Both the position numbers and the translations under genes were made by a program. This document shows, one piece after another, positions 50,361 to 59,490 of a stretch of 64,000 nucleotides of DNA. Source of the stretch: Bacteroidales bacterium (GTDB lineage: Bacteria; Bacteroidota; Bacteroidia; Bacteroidales; P3); assembly GCA_017439185.1 (NCBI GenBank), contig JAFRTM010000007.1, positions 1 to 64,000 of the forward strand. Direction: 5' to 3'. The notes under the pieces are model-generated. The model searched no databases. It worked only from the letters and a program-made list of their open reading frames with translations, and was not told the DNA's origin. Each line of letters opens with the position of its first letter. Within the stretch, counting starts at the first letter, position 1.

Positions 50361-51209
50361 TCAGAAATCGCCGAGGGTTTCGGGCAGCTGTGCGAGGGCC
50401 TTGGGCAGGTCGTCGGCCGAAAGCACGGCTCCGTGATACTTGTTGGTGTCCTGCATAAAGTCCACACCATAGCCCATCTTGGTGGTCAGGATGACGCACA
50501 CGGGACTGCCGTGACCGGCGAGGGCTTTGGCTTGGTTCATGCCGTCGATGACTTGCTGCATGTCGTTGCCGTTCTCTATCACCACCACTTTCCAGAGGAA
50601 GCTCTCGAACTTGGCTTTCAGGTCGCCGAGGGTCATCACCTCGTCAACGGTGGCGTCTATCTGCTGGTTGTTGTAGTCGATGGTGGCTATGAGGTTATCT
50701 ACCTTCTTGGCGCCTGCGAACATGGCGGCTTCCCATATCTGTCCCTCTTCCAGCTCGCCGTCGCCGTGCATGGTGTACACCAGGTGGTTGTCTCCTGTCA
50801 TCTTCTTTCCGAGTGCTGCACCGACTCCTACACTCATCCCTTGTCCGAGCGATCCTGAAGCCATACGTATTCCGGGCAGATTATGTGCCGTCGAAGGGTG
50901 TCCTTGCAGGCGTGTGCCGAATTTGCGGAAGGTGGCGAGTTCGCTCACGGGGAAATAACCGCGGCGGGCCATGGTGCTGTAGATGACTGGCGTGATGTGT
51001 CCCTGGCTTACGAAGAGCATGTCTTCGCCTTTGCCGTCCATGGTCCAGCGGGCGGGGTCGAAGTCCATAATCTGGAAGTTCATGGCCACGAACCAGTCGG
51101 CTGTTCCCATCGATCCTCCGGGATGTCCGCTCTTCGCGGCGGTGGTCATTCGTAGTATGTCGCGACGTACTTGTGTCGCAATTTGTTGTAATTCAGCGAT
51201 TGTCTTCAT
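50361..51209 (-). CDS. Transketolase, N-terminal subunit
   Basis: 282 residues with KSGHPGGSMG, FVSQGHITPVIYS, GSLGQGMSVGVGAALG and the thiamine diphosphate motif GDGELEEGQIWEAAMFAGAKKVDNLIATIDYNN (GDG to NN, shown by its ends). The ATG ending at 51209 (MKTIAELQQIA) is chosen since the longer frame crosses a -7 promoter box. It forms the active enzyme with the product of 47447-48400. First gene of the minus-strand string. Confidence 0.95.
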   Translation of the reverse strand: MKTIAELQQIATQVRRDILRMTTAAKSGHPGGSMGTADWFVAMNFQIMDFDPARWTMDGKGEDMLFVSQGHITPVIYSTMARRGYFPVSELATFRKFGTRLQGHPSTAHNLPGIRMASGSLGQGMSVGVGAALGKKMTGDNHLVYTMHGDGELEEGQIWEAAMFAGAKKVDNLIATIDYNNQQIDATVDEVMTLGDLKAKFESFLWKVVVIENGNDMQQVIDGMNQAKALAGHGSPVCVILTTKMGYGVDFMQDTNKYHGAVLSADDLPKALAQLPETLGDF

Positions 51210-51232
51210 TTTTATCTGTTTTTTTGTTTCTG

Positions 51233-51240
51233 CAAAGATA
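51233..51240 (-). promoter_or_regulatory. -7 box for the transketolase gene string
   Basis: Minus-strand TATCTTTG, 24 bases ahead of the start codon. No TTG at the ideal -33 spacing. Back to back with the plus-strand promoter at 51281. Confidence 0.6.
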
Positions 51241-51280
51241 GATTTTTTTTCGCAATTGGCGAGAAATATTATTAATAAGT

Positions 51281-51311
51281 TTTCAACATTTGTAAAAAAC
51301 TCGTATCTTTG
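51281..51311 (+). promoter_or_regulatory. Promoter for the small lipoprotein
   Basis: TATCTTTG at 51304-51311; the -33 position (51282-51284) reads TTC. The leader is about 68 nt. Confidence 0.6.
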
Positions 51312-51386
51312 CACTGCTTTTGAGAAAGCTGCGAAGTCTCTAATTGACTTATATACAATAATATCTAAACGAGGAAAGAAAAAAAT

Positions 51387-51794
51387 ATGAAGAGAAATTG
51401 TTTCCAGAAAATAATGTTCGCCGGCGTGGTGCTGACGGGCGTGCTGTTGCTTGTGGGCTGCCAGACTGAGGAGCAGAAGGTGAAAAAGGTGGTGAAGCAG
51501 AGCTACAAATATATGCAGGCAGCGAACTATGAGGGCGTCGTGTCGCTTTTGCCGAGCGACAGCACCGTGACCGACTATCACCGCAATATGATGATTGGCA
51601 TGCTCGAGCTTGCTCGCCTGTCGGAAGGGGCGTTGGTGGACTTCGAGATTACAGACGTGGTGGTGTTCGACGGTGGCGAACATGCCGCCGCCAAGATTAA
51701 GGCCACCTATGCTGTGGACAAGGACAGCACCCGCGTGAGTTATGAAGACGCACGACTGGTAAAACTCGACGAGAAGTGGTATATGACCCTATAA
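51387..51794 (+). CDS. Small lipoprotein (DUF4878/NTF2-like fold possible)
   Basis: 135 residues with lipobox LLVGC at about 23-27. The mature part begins with a helix (VKKVVKQSYKYMQAANYEGVVSLL) and ends in beta strands (AAKIKATYAVDKDSTRV, RLVKLDEKWYMTL). This layout, with the final aromatic WYMTL, resembles DUF4878 NTF2-like lipoproteins of Bacteroidota; the family call is tentative. Transcribed alone, divergently from transketolase. Confidence 0.7.
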   Translation: MKRNCFQKIMFAGVVLTGVLLLVGCQTEEQKVKKVVKQSYKYMQAANYEGVVSLLPSDSTVTDYHRNMMIGMLELARLSEGALVDFEITDVVVFDGGEHAAAKIKATYAVDKDSTRVSYEDARLVKLDEKWYMTL

Positions 51795-51809
51795 GTCTGA
51801 CCACTAATC

Positions 51810-51862
51810 GTTTTGAGTTAAGGAACCGTCTTTCGCAAAGCGAAAAACTTAGAACTCAAAAC
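51810..51862. terminator. Bidirectional hairpin between convergent genes
   Basis: GTTTTGAGTTAAG (51810-51822) pairs with CTTAGAACTCAAAAC (51848-51862) with a small bulge, enclosing a second hairpin TTTCGC-AAA-GCGAAA. It lies between the convergent lipoprotein and membrane-anchored genes. The right arm is repeated once more as ACTTAGAACTCAA just downstream. Confidence 0.6.
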
Positions 51863-51887
51863 TTAGAACTTAGAACTCAACTGCTCC

Positions 51888-53189
51888 CTAATATCCCACC
51901 GAATTGATGTAAGTCGCCGATTCGTCGTCCTCGGCCGGCACCGCAGGAGTCGTCGCCGCAGCTTTCGAACTGTCGGTACGGTATTCGAGACCTCGCTCGG
52001 GACGCGAGCAGTTGCTGGTGTTGCTCTGTATCTTTTCTATGTCGCTTTGCGTCAGCCCTTCGCCGTCGCCGCTGATGAAGCGGTGGCGCTCGTAGGGGAA
52101 CACGTCGGCAAGTTCGCCGCTGTAGTAGAAGTCGAATCCGATGGCACCGAAGGTATAGACGTGCCCGTCAACCGAGATGTGCGAACCTCCGCAGCGGGGG
52201 TCGGGCTTTGGCTGCGACTGTGAGAATCCTACGTTGAAAAGGGTGAAGAGGATGTCCGGACGGTCGCTGATGTCGTATCCTGCCCGCTTCCATTGGAGCA
52301 TGGTCTGATGGAGGATACAGCCGGTGTATATATAGGAATACAGGTGGTTGCGGTAATCCACCAGGCGACGGTAACGCTCGTTTACGTGGTCGTTGGTGGT
52401 GAAGTCGAGGAGATGCTCGTAGCGGCGGCCCATATAGTATTCCGAGTTGGGGTCTTTAAGGTGCCGCTCCACGGCCTGGGCGGTGAAGTCTTTGATGCCG
52501 TTGACTCCGTAAGAGAACTGGCTCTGCACCGAGAGTACTTTCACCGGCCCGAGGTATTTCTTGAACATCTCGCGCTTACTGTTGAAGAGTCTTATCTGCT
52601 CACCCACGAGACATGAAACTATCATTCTCGGCTCCACTCCCGTGAGGCGTCCGGCCTCGATGAGGAGGGCGCTGTCTTTGACGATGGCCTCTTTCAGGGC
52701 GTTCCACTCTATGGTGTTCATCCACGGGATGATCTGCAACGTGTCTTTGACGCTGATGCCGGCTATCAGTGCGTCGACCTTGCTGGCTGTCGTCTCATAT
52801 TCTTTGTTGTCGGTGCGGTACATCATGGCCGCCTTGATCATCCTGTCCACGAGGGCGGGATCGCTGTCGGGGGTTATCGAGTTGAGTATGTGCTCGGCAT
52901 TGGCCGGATACATACGGGCAAAGACCGCCAGGTGCGACATCGACTGCATCCTCAGACGGTTTATCTGCTCTGTGGTGAGTGTCGAGTCGGCAAGGCTCTG
53001 CATCTCCGACACCGACATCATATACCTGTAGTTCTTGTCTATCGAGCCTTTGTTCTTGGTAAAACCCAGCTGGAAGAATGCCCACGCTCCTATGATGGCG
53101 AATCCGGCCAGGGCGAAGAGTACCAACACTATGTCAAAGAGCTTGCGCCACCAGGGGCGGACACGGAAACTGTTCCAAAGTCGTTTCAC
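51888..53189 (-). CDS. Membrane-anchored periplasmic protein, possible lysozyme-like fold
   Basis: 433 residues: a basic N-terminus, one transmembrane helix (about 18-40), then a helical periplasmic region. GVEPRMIVSCLVGEQIRLFNSKR followed by LSVQSQFSYGVNGIKDFTA has the look of a lytic-transglycosylase core (Glu in GEQ, then a Ser/Gly-rich SYGVxGIK), but I cannot confirm it. It ends with a Ser/Ala-rich tail. Third in the yidC-nhaD string, 30 bases after nhaD. A role in cell-wall remodelling is only a possibility. Confidence 0.55.
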   Translation of the reverse strand: MKRLWNSFRVRPWWRKLFDIVLVLFALAGFAIIGAWAFFQLGFTKNKGSIDKNYRYMMSVSEMQSLADSTLTTEQINRLRMQSMSHLAVFARMYPANAEHILNSITPDSDPALVDRMIKAAMMYRTDNKEYETTASKVDALIAGISVKDTLQIIPWMNTIEWNALKEAIVKDSALLIEAGRLTGVEPRMIVSCLVGEQIRLFNSKREMFKKYLGPVKVLSVQSQFSYGVNGIKDFTAQAVERHLKDPNSEYYMGRRYEHLLDFTTNDHVNERYRRLVDYRNHLYSYIYTGCILHQTMLQWKRAGYDISDRPDILFTLFNVGFSQSQPKPDPRCGGSHISVDGHVYTFGAIGFDFYYSGELADVFPYERHRFISGDGEGLTQSDIEKIQSNTSNCSRPERGLEYRTDSSKAAATTPAVPAEDDESATYINSVGY

Positions 53190-53219
53190 GGTGATGTGTG
53201 TATTGTTTGTTTTACGTTA

Positions 53220-54578
53220 TTATGCCAAATCACGCAGGAATGGTATGGACTCGAAAAGGGTGAGATCCATGGCGATGAATACCAACGCTCCTGCAATATA
53301 GCCTGCCAAGGCCAGCAGTGAGATTTTCTTCAGATACCAGATGAAGTCTATCTTCTCCATGCCCATAACGGCCACTCCGGCTGCCGAGCCGATGATGAGG
53401 AGCGATCCGCCGGTTCCGGCACAGTAGGCCAGGAACTCCCAGAAGGGATGGTTGACGGCAAAGATGGCTTCTTCTCCAGTGAGCGGATACATGCCCATGG
53501 CGGCGGCTACGAGAGGCACGTTATCGACCACCGACGACAGCACTCCGATGATGAGGTCGATGAAGAAGAATCCGGGTGCTTCGGTACCGAAGGCGTTGTT
53601 CAGTCCGCCGGCGAGGCTTCCGAGGATGCCGGACACTTTCAGGCAGCTTACGGCCATCAAGATTCCGAGGAAGAAGAGTATTGTGGGCGTGTCTATATGT
53701 TCGAGGGTGCTTACTGCGGTCGGCAGTTTGTGTCCCTCTTTCTCATATTTGCGGCTCAGTATCTCGGTGGTAACCCAAAGGATGCCGAGGCCGAAGAGCA
53801 TGCCGAGGTAAGGAGGCAGATGGGTGAATGTCTTGAAGATGGGGACGAAAATGAGGGCTCCGATACCCATGAAGAGGACCAGCTTGCGCAGATGTGACGG
53901 CACTTCCAGGCCGTTGCTCTCCTGCTCGGGTCGCTCGATGTTGCCTTTCAGCGTCGCTCCCACTATGAGCACCGGCACCACCATGCACACCAGCGAGGCG
54001 ATGAGGGTCTTCACTATGATGTTCACCGTCGTCACTTGTCCGCCTATCCACAGCATGATGGTCGTCACGTCTCCGATGGGGCTCCAGGCTCCACCGGCGT
54101 TGGCGGCCAATATCACCATTCCGGCATACAGCCACCTCTCTTTGCGGTCGGCGATCAGCTTGCGCAGCAAGGCCACCATCACTATGGCGGTGGTCATGTT
54201 GTCCAGCAGCGCCGACAGGAAGAAGGTGAGTATCGAGAGTATCCACAGCAGTTTCTTCTTGTTCGTCGTGGTTATCTTGTCGGTGATGACGCGGAATCCT
54301 TGATAGTCCTCTATGAGAGTGACGATAGTCATGGCTCCCAGCAGGAAGAACACTATCTCTGCCGTCTCGCCGAGGTTGTCAACGAGACTCTTGGAGATAA
54401 AACCGTGCCATTCATCGCCAGTCCAATCGGGTTGTACGATTCCGCCGCAGAACACGAATACGGTCCACAGCAGCGTGCCAAGCATCAGTGCCGTGGCGGT
54501 TTTGTTGATTTTGAACGGATGCTCCATAGCGATACAGAAGTATCCGATAACAAATATAGTAACGAGTGCTACTACCAT
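53220..54578 (-). CDS. nhaD: NhaD-type Na+/H+ antiporter
   Basis: A 452-residue inner-membrane transporter of the NhaD branch of the ion-transporter superfamily, with about 12 hydrophobic segments. ILTFFLSALLDNMTTAIVM, AANAGGAWSPIGDVTTIMLW and the C-terminal GVLSSVVDNVPLVAAAMGM are the paired conserved NMT and DNVP regions; FLAYCAGTGGSLLIIGSAAG completes the pattern. It exports Na+ and should work with the Na+ pump encoded nearby (nqr). 32 bases after yidC. Confidence 0.93.
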   Translation of the reverse strand: MVVALVTIFVIGYFCIAMEHPFKINKTATALMLGTLLWTVFVFCGGIVQPDWTGDEWHGFISKSLVDNLGETAEIVFFLLGAMTIVTLIEDYQGFRVITDKITTTNKKKLLWILSILTFFLSALLDNMTTAIVMVALLRKLIADRKERWLYAGMVILAANAGGAWSPIGDVTTIMLWIGGQVTTVNIIVKTLIASLVCMVVPVLIVGATLKGNIERPEQESNGLEVPSHLRKLVLFMGIGALIFVPIFKTFTHLPPYLGMLFGLGILWVTTEILSRKYEKEGHKLPTAVSTLEHIDTPTILFFLGILMAVSCLKVSGILGSLAGGLNNAFGTEAPGFFFIDLIIGVLSSVVDNVPLVAAAMGMYPLTGEEAIFAVNHPFWEFLAYCAGTGGSLLIIGSAAGVAVMGMEKIDFIWYLKKISLLALAGYIAGALVFIAMDLTLFESIPFLRDLA

Positions 54579-54610
54579 AGTGTTTTGTTTTTATTGATTG
54601 AACTTTCTGT

Positions 54611-56599
54611 TTATTTCCTTTGTTTTGCCTGTTGTTTTTGCGCTTCTTCTGCCATCTTCTGCATCTGCTCCATCCTCTCCATGAACTTGCTCTTCTTCTG
54701 CGGCTTCCCTTTGTGCTTCTCGTCGTAGGCCGCCATCTTGGCCCTTACCTTCTTCTCGCTGGTGAAGCGGCGTATCAGTATCATCTGCACCATGGTCAGT
54801 GTCAGCGACACGAAGTAGTACAAGTTCAGGGCGGCCGACAGGCTGTTGAACATAAAGAGCATCATGAACGGCATAAAATACATCATCAGTTTCATGCCCG
54901 GCATGCTCATCTGGGCCGACTGTCCTTTCATCGTGTACCATGTGTAGAAAAACTGTATGCCGAACATCAGCAGGCAGAATCCGCTGACGTGATCGCCGTA
55001 AAACGGTATCGAGAACGGCAGGTGCAGTATCGAGTCATAGCTCGACAGGTCGTCGCACCATAGGAACGACTTCTGCCTCAGCTCTATCGACGCGGGGTAG
55101 AAGCGGAACATAGCCCAGATGATGGGCATCTGTATCAGCACCGGCAGGCATCCTGCCATAGGGTTGTAGCCGGCCTTTCTCTGCAGTTGCGACATCATCT
55201 GTTGTTTCTTCATCGCGTCTTCGGGATTGGGAAATTTCTCGTTGAGGGCCTTCATCTCCGGTTGCAGTATCCTCATGATCGCACTCCCCTGGTAACTCTT
55301 GAACGTAAGTGGGAACAGCACTATCCTCAGCAGGAAGGTGAGTATGATTACTATTAGGCCGTAGTTGAGGTTGAACTTCTCGAGGAAGTTGAACACCGGT
55401 ATTATTGCGTAACGGCTTATCCACTGGGTCAGGAAGAATCCCCAGCCAAGCGGCAGCATGCGCTCGAACTTGCGGTGCATCGCGTGCAGGTCGTGGTATT
55501 TCGAAGGTCCGAAATAGAAGCCCATCTTCGCATTGTAGTCGTTCTCTCCGGCATACGGCATGGCGATATGGCTCGTCATGTTGCACAGGTAGTTGGCCGC
55601 CGTGTCTCTCTTGTCGGTGGTCACGGCCATCTGAGCGTTCAGGAACGACGAGTCGTTCATCAGTATGGCGCAGAAGAACTGCTGCTTGTAGGCTATCCAC
55701 TGCAGCGAGCTCTTCTCGAACTTCTCGCTGTCTCGCCCCATCTTCAGGTGGTCCACCTTGTCCTTCGCCGGCTTGTAGTATATGCTCGTGTTGTTGTGCT
55801 CCGGGTCTTTGTTGGGGTTCTTGCTCCCCTTGCCGCTCTGGTCCACCTTCTCCTGGCGGTTCATGCGGTTAAACCAGTCCAGGGTCAGGTATCCGTTGTT
55901 CTGTATCTCGCTGCCGAGGTTCTTCAGCGTCACGTCGAAGTCCACCTCGTGGCTCCCGCCGGTGACGGTATAGGTGAATTCTATGTATCTCTCTCCGCTG
56001 GCGTTGCTGTCTGTGTTGGCGTAGGCCCTGAAGGCAAAGGTCGCCTGCTCGCCATCCCCGAGGACCATCTCCACGTCCTCGCCGCTCTCCTTGCCGTTCA
56101 CATAAGTGCGGAACATCAGGTCTTTCGTGTTCACGAAGGGTGCATGCCGGTCGTTGAGGGGGATCTCGAGGTTCAGGTTCGAGTCCGACGGTGTGATAAG
56201 CACCAGAGGCATGCTGTCGTAGGTCGTGTAGTCGTGTATCGTCACCTGCTTCACCACTCCACCCTTCGAACTGAACTCCATCGCCATCTTACCGTTGTCC
56301 ACCTTTATCGCACACGGCTTGTTCACCACACACCCGCTGAACATTCCCATGCCCTCCTGCATCGCCGCCAGCGATGCCGAGTCGCCGCTCTCTCTCGCCT
56401 CTCTCAGCAGCTCCTGCTGCGCCTCTATCGAGTCCATCAGCCGCTGCTCCTCCATCTTCGCCGCCGCCACCGAGTCGTTATACGCCATCATCTTCGCCTG
56501 CTTCTCCGCCATCTCCTCCTTCGTGGGCATCACCCACAGGATATATCCGATAAAAATGGCGAATATCAACACCAATCCTATAATAGTTTTTTTGTTCAT
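54611..56599 (-). CDS. yidC: Membrane protein insertase YidC
   Basis: 662 residues. N-terminal helix (MNKKTIIGLVLIFAIFIGYI), a large periplasmic beta-sandwich domain (about 50-360), then the Oxa1 core with five hydrophobic segments (LNYGLIVIILTFLLRIVLFPLT, MAGCLPVLIQMPIIWAMF) and a basic Lys/Gln-rich tail that contacts ribosomes. It inserts proteins into the inner membrane with or without SecYEG. First gene of a three-gene minus-strand string. Confidence 0.97.
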   Translation of the reverse strand: MNKKTIIGLVLIFAIFIGYILWVMPTKEEMAEKQAKMMAYNDSVAAAKMEEQRLMDSIEAQQELLREARESGDSASLAAMQEGMGMFSGCVVNKPCAIKVDNGKMAMEFSSKGGVVKQVTIHDYTTYDSMPLVLITPSDSNLNLEIPLNDRHAPFVNTKDLMFRTYVNGKESGEDVEMVLGDGEQATFAFRAYANTDSNASGERYIEFTYTVTGGSHEVDFDVTLKNLGSEIQNNGYLTLDWFNRMNRQEKVDQSGKGSKNPNKDPEHNNTSIYYKPAKDKVDHLKMGRDSEKFEKSSLQWIAYKQQFFCAILMNDSSFLNAQMAVTTDKRDTAANYLCNMTSHIAMPYAGENDYNAKMGFYFGPSKYHDLHAMHRKFERMLPLGWGFFLTQWISRYAIIPVFNFLEKFNLNYGLIVIILTFLLRIVLFPLTFKSYQGSAIMRILQPEMKALNEKFPNPEDAMKKQQMMSQLQRKAGYNPMAGCLPVLIQMPIIWAMFRFYPASIELRQKSFLWCDDLSSYDSILHLPFSIPFYGDHVSGFCLLMFGIQFFYTWYTMKGQSAQMSMPGMKLMMYFMPFMMLFMFNSLSAALNLYYFVSLTLTMVQMILIRRFTSEKKVRAKMAAYDEKHKGKPQKKSKFMERMEQMQKMAEEAQKQQAKQRK

Positions 56600-56664
56600 T
56601 TTGCGTTTATCTCGTTATCATTCAGTTGCTTAACGCCTATCCATAAGGTGGTCGTTAGAGTTTG

Positions 56665-56698
56665 CAAAGATACATATAATTTTTATATTATATACAAT
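56665..56698 (-). promoter_or_regulatory. Promoter for yidC
   Basis: Minus-strand TATCTTTG at 56672-56665; the nearest TTG (56697-56695) is 22 bases upstream, so the -33 element is imperfect. Confidence 0.6.
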
Positions 56699-56817
56699 AT
56701 TTATCAAAAATATTTTTTTACCCACCAATCAAACATATAGTTCCTATAGTCACTATAGTCCCTATTTACGACTTCTTCATTTCTGGAAACTAAATACCCC
56801 ACCTGTGTAACAAATAC

Positions 56818-56842
56818 AAATCGGCACTTCGGTATATTTTTG
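56818..56842 (+). repeat. Dispersed repeat R2, copy 2 (25 bp)
   Basis: Identical over 25 bases to 30169-30193. Confidence 0.85.
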
Positions 56843-56939
56843 CACCACCCAGTTCCTCCCCTCCAAAACCATACCCCACAGCAGTCGTCCGTCCGCCCCA
56901 ACCGTCAGTTGACTATCGTATCCGGTTCCCTAAATCCAA

Positions 56940-56993
56940 CCATAGACTTACCATAGAGTTGATACCTATATGTGTCCTATATATCAGCAACTT
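56940..56993 (-). repeat. Dispersed 54-bp intergenic repeat R1, copy 4 (inverted)
   Basis: Read on the minus strand it matches copies at 310, 14939 and 30364 without gaps; the 3' half is identical to copy 3. Confidence 0.9.
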
Positions 56994-57214
56994 AGAAAAT
57001 AAGTAATTTTGCCCTCACTTCCCAATCCCTACACTTTTTGTTGCATGATAGTATAGGGTTGTATATCAATATACTATGCCTAATTTTAACTAAAATTAAC
57101 ATACCGATACACATTCCGTCGGTTTCCCGCTTTCTCCAACTCCCACATCCCGTTTTTCCCTGTTCCGCACCCCCGAAAAAATTAACAGCTACACCCCAGT
57201 CCATTCAGAGCATA

Positions 57215-57236
57215 AATCGGACATTATGTCAATTTT
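57215..57236 (+). repeat. Dispersed repeat R3, copy 2 (22 bp)
   Basis: Identical over 22 bases to 30506-30527, including the GACAT-T-ATGTC inverted repeat. Confidence 0.85.
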
Positions 57237-57334
57237 CCGTTTCCGAAAAATGACCACGTCATAGAAAAAAACAGTGCCTTTTTAGTAAAATAAAAACAAT
57301 GTGAGGCAGGGATTACAAGCAATAATTAGCCACC

Positions 57335-58624
57335 TCATCCCCCGAAATTGTCGTACATGATGTTCTCCGCTTCTACCCCGAGGCTGTCGAGCATCGCCGT
57401 TACGGCTTGTGACATCGGCCCAGGTCCGCACATGTAGTATTCTATGTCTTCGGGCGTCTTGTGGTCTTTGAGGTAGGTGTTGTACATCACCTGGTGGACA
57501 AATCCCACGCTATATTTCACTCCCGCTTGGTCGGCTGTCGGGTCTTCGCGGTCAAGTGCGAGGTGGAAATGGAAGTTGGGGAAGTCGCGCTCGAGCTGCA
57601 GAAAGTCGTCGAGGTAGAAGACTTCGTTCAACGCCCGTGCGCCGTAGAAGTAGTGCATCGGGCGGTGGGTGCAATGCAGCGTGCGGGTGAGGTGCATGAT
57701 CTGTGCGCGGAGGGGGGCCATGCCGGCGCCACCGCCGACCCATATCATCTCGTTGCCCTGCGGGTCATCATTCCAAGTGTTGTTTTCGGTGCCGCGCACG
57801 CAGAATTCGCCATAGGGGCCGCTCATGAGCACCTTGTCGCCGGGCTTGAGCGAGAAGATGTAGGATGAGGCTATGCCGGGGTTGACGTTCTGGAATCCGC
57901 TGCGATCGGCCGTGAAGGGAGGTGTGGCGATACGCACGGTGAGCATGAAGACGTCGCCTTCGGCGGGGTAATTGGCCATGGAGTAGGCGCGGACGGTGGG
58001 CTCGGTGTTGACGCAGACGAGGTCGAACATCTTGAACTTCTCCCACGAGGGCAGGTACTCGTCGCCGATGAGCGAGCGGTCGAAGTCGGAGTACTTCACC
58101 GTGAACTTGGGGATGCGTATCTGGGCGTAGGAGCCGGGCACGAAGTCCATGTGTTCGCCGGCGGGCAGCTGCACCTTGAACTCCTTGATGAAGGTGGCTA
58201 CGTTGCGGTTGCTGACCACGGTGCACTCGTATTCCTTGATGCTGAGGATGCTCTGCGGGAGCTTCAGCGAGAGGTCTTCCTTGACCTTCACCTGGCACCC
58301 CAGGCGCCAGCCTTCCTGTATCTGCTTGCGGCTGAAGTGGGGCACCTCGGTGGGGAGGATGCTGCCGCCGCCTTTGACGACGCGGCATTTGCATTGTCCG
58401 CAGCTTCCTTTGCCGCCGCAGGCCGAGGGCAGGTGGACGCCCTGTTCGCTGAGGGTGCTGATAAGTGTTCCGCCCGTGGAAACGGTCATTTCTTTGTCGT
58501 CGTTGATAGTTATCTTGACGTTGCCCTGCGGGATGAGCTTGGCGCGCAGGATGAGCAGTGCCGCCACCAGCAGCAGGATGACGATGAGGATGATTGCAAT
58601 GGCTGTTATGAGTGTTGTTGTCAT
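57335..58624 (-). CDS. nqrF: Na+-translocating NADH:quinone reductase subunit F
   Basis: The 429-residue NADH-oxidising subunit. An N-terminal helix precedes a [2Fe-2S] ferredoxin domain with Cys69, Cys75, Cys78 (SACGGKGSCGQCKC) and Cys110. FAD-binding RAYSMANYP and the NADH-binding region WVGGGAGMAPLRAQIMHL and YMCGPGPMS follow, with the C-terminal NIMYDNFGG conserved in NqrF. It passes electrons from NADH to FAD and the 2Fe-2S cluster, then to the membrane subunits. Last gene of the operon, separated from nqrE by a 205-bp spacer holding an inverted repeat. Confidence 0.97.
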   Translation of the reverse strand: MTTTLITAIAIILIVILLLVAALLILRAKLIPQGNVKITINDDKEMTVSTGGTLISTLSEQGVHLPSACGGKGSCGQCKCRVVKGGGSILPTEVPHFSRKQIQEGWRLGCQVKVKEDLSLKLPQSILSIKEYECTVVSNRNVATFIKEFKVQLPAGEHMDFVPGSYAQIRIPKFTVKYSDFDRSLIGDEYLPSWEKFKMFDLVCVNTEPTVRAYSMANYPAEGDVFMLTVRIATPPFTADRSGFQNVNPGIASSYIFSLKPGDKVLMSGPYGEFCVRGTENNTWNDDPQGNEMIWVGGGAGMAPLRAQIMHLTRTLHCTHRPMHYFYGARALNEVFYLDDFLQLERDFPNFHFHLALDREDPTADQAGVKYSVGFVHQVMYNTYLKDHKTPEDIEYYMCGPGPMSQAVTAMLDSLGVEAENIMYDNFGG

Positions 58625-58703
58625 AATCGGTATATCTTGTTGGCTCAGTTAATCATTAATTTTCCTGTATGGTTACGCGGTCGGCAAGCCGCCGGCAACC
58701 ATA

Positions 58704-58788
58704 CGAAATCTATAAATCTTATAGATTAAAGCGCTTCGCGTAAGCCTACTGCCGAAGGCGGAATAATTTATAAGATTTATGGATTTCG
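58704..58788. repeat. 85-bp inverted-repeat element inside the nqr operon
   Basis: Arms 58704-58723 (CGAAATCTATAAATCTTATA) and 58769-58788 pair at 19 of 20 positions; the loop contains GCGCTTCGCG and GCCGAAGGCGG motifs. There are no coding frames and no obvious target duplication. It occupies the nqrE-nqrF gap where canonical operons have a short spacer. Confidence 0.8.
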
Positions 58789-58829
58789 GCTCCGCAGGAG
58801 CCAGGAGTTTTGATTTATGGAGCATTGTG

Positions 58830-59444
58830 TTAGAGTTTGAATCCCATAAAAGACATGAAGGCCATTCCCATGAGGCCGGTGATGATGAAGGTGATGCCGA
58901 CGCCGCGCAGGGCAGGGGGGATGTGGCTGTAGCGCAGCTTCTCGCGGATGGCGGCGATGGCCACGATGGCGAGGAACCAGCCGATGCCGCTGCCGAGGGC
59001 GAAGACGGTGGCCTCGCCGATGTTGGCATAGCCGCGCTCCTGCATGAAGAGCGAGCCCGACATGACGGCGCAGTTCACCGCTATCAGCGGGAGGAAGATG
59101 CCCAGCGAGTTGTAGAGCGCGGGGCTGAACTTCTCCACCACCATCTCCACCATCTGCACGATGGCCGCGATGACAGCGATGAACATGATGAGGCTCAGGA
59201 AGCTGAGGTCCACCTCGGCCAGCGAGGGCGATATCCATGCCAACGCTCCGGGAGCGAGGAAGAATTTGTTGAGCAGGTAGTTGATGGGCACCGTGATAAG
59301 CAGCACGAAGGTGACGGCGATACCCAAGCCCGCCGAGGTCTTCACCGTCTTGCTCACGGCAAGGTACGAGCACATGCCGAGGAAGAAGGCGAAGATCATG
59401 TTGTCGACGAAAATCGACTTGATGAATATGTTAATGTAGTCCAT
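58830..59444 (-). CDS. nqrE: Na+-translocating NADH:quinone reductase subunit E
   Basis: 204 residues, six transmembrane helices, homologous to Nqr[23 protein letters not shown] near the N-terminus and [16 protein letters not shown] carry the conserved Cys of the NqrD/E family that ligates the intramembrane iron-sulfur centre. Upstream lies an S41 peptidase gene (46 bases) in place of nqrD. Confidence 0.96.
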   Translation of the reverse strand: MDYINIFIKSIFVDNMIFAFFLGMCSYLAVSKTVKTSAGLGIAVTFVLLITVPINYLLNKFFLAPGALAWISPSLAEVDLSFLSLIMFIAVIAAIVQMVEMVVEKFSPALYNSLGIFLPLIAVNCAVMSGSLFMQERGYANIGEATVFALGSGIGWFLAIVAIAAIREKLRYSHIPPALRGVGITFIITGLMGMAFMSFMGFKL

Positions 59445-59490
59445 AATCTTGAATGTGTAAATGTGTTAATGCATTAGTGAATACGTTGAG

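Larger units (their letters stand above)
56600..57334. other. Repeat-bearing spacer between yidC and nqrF
   Basis: There is no gene. It contains the yidC promoter, ATAGT-type palindromic units (56730-56765), R2 copy 2 (56818-56842), an inverted R1 copy (56940-56993) and R3 copy 2 (57215-57236). This is the same set of motifs as in the 30.1-30.6 kb spacer. No convincing terminator for nqrF is visible; TGAGG/CCTCA around 57302-57335 is weak. Confidence 0.75.
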
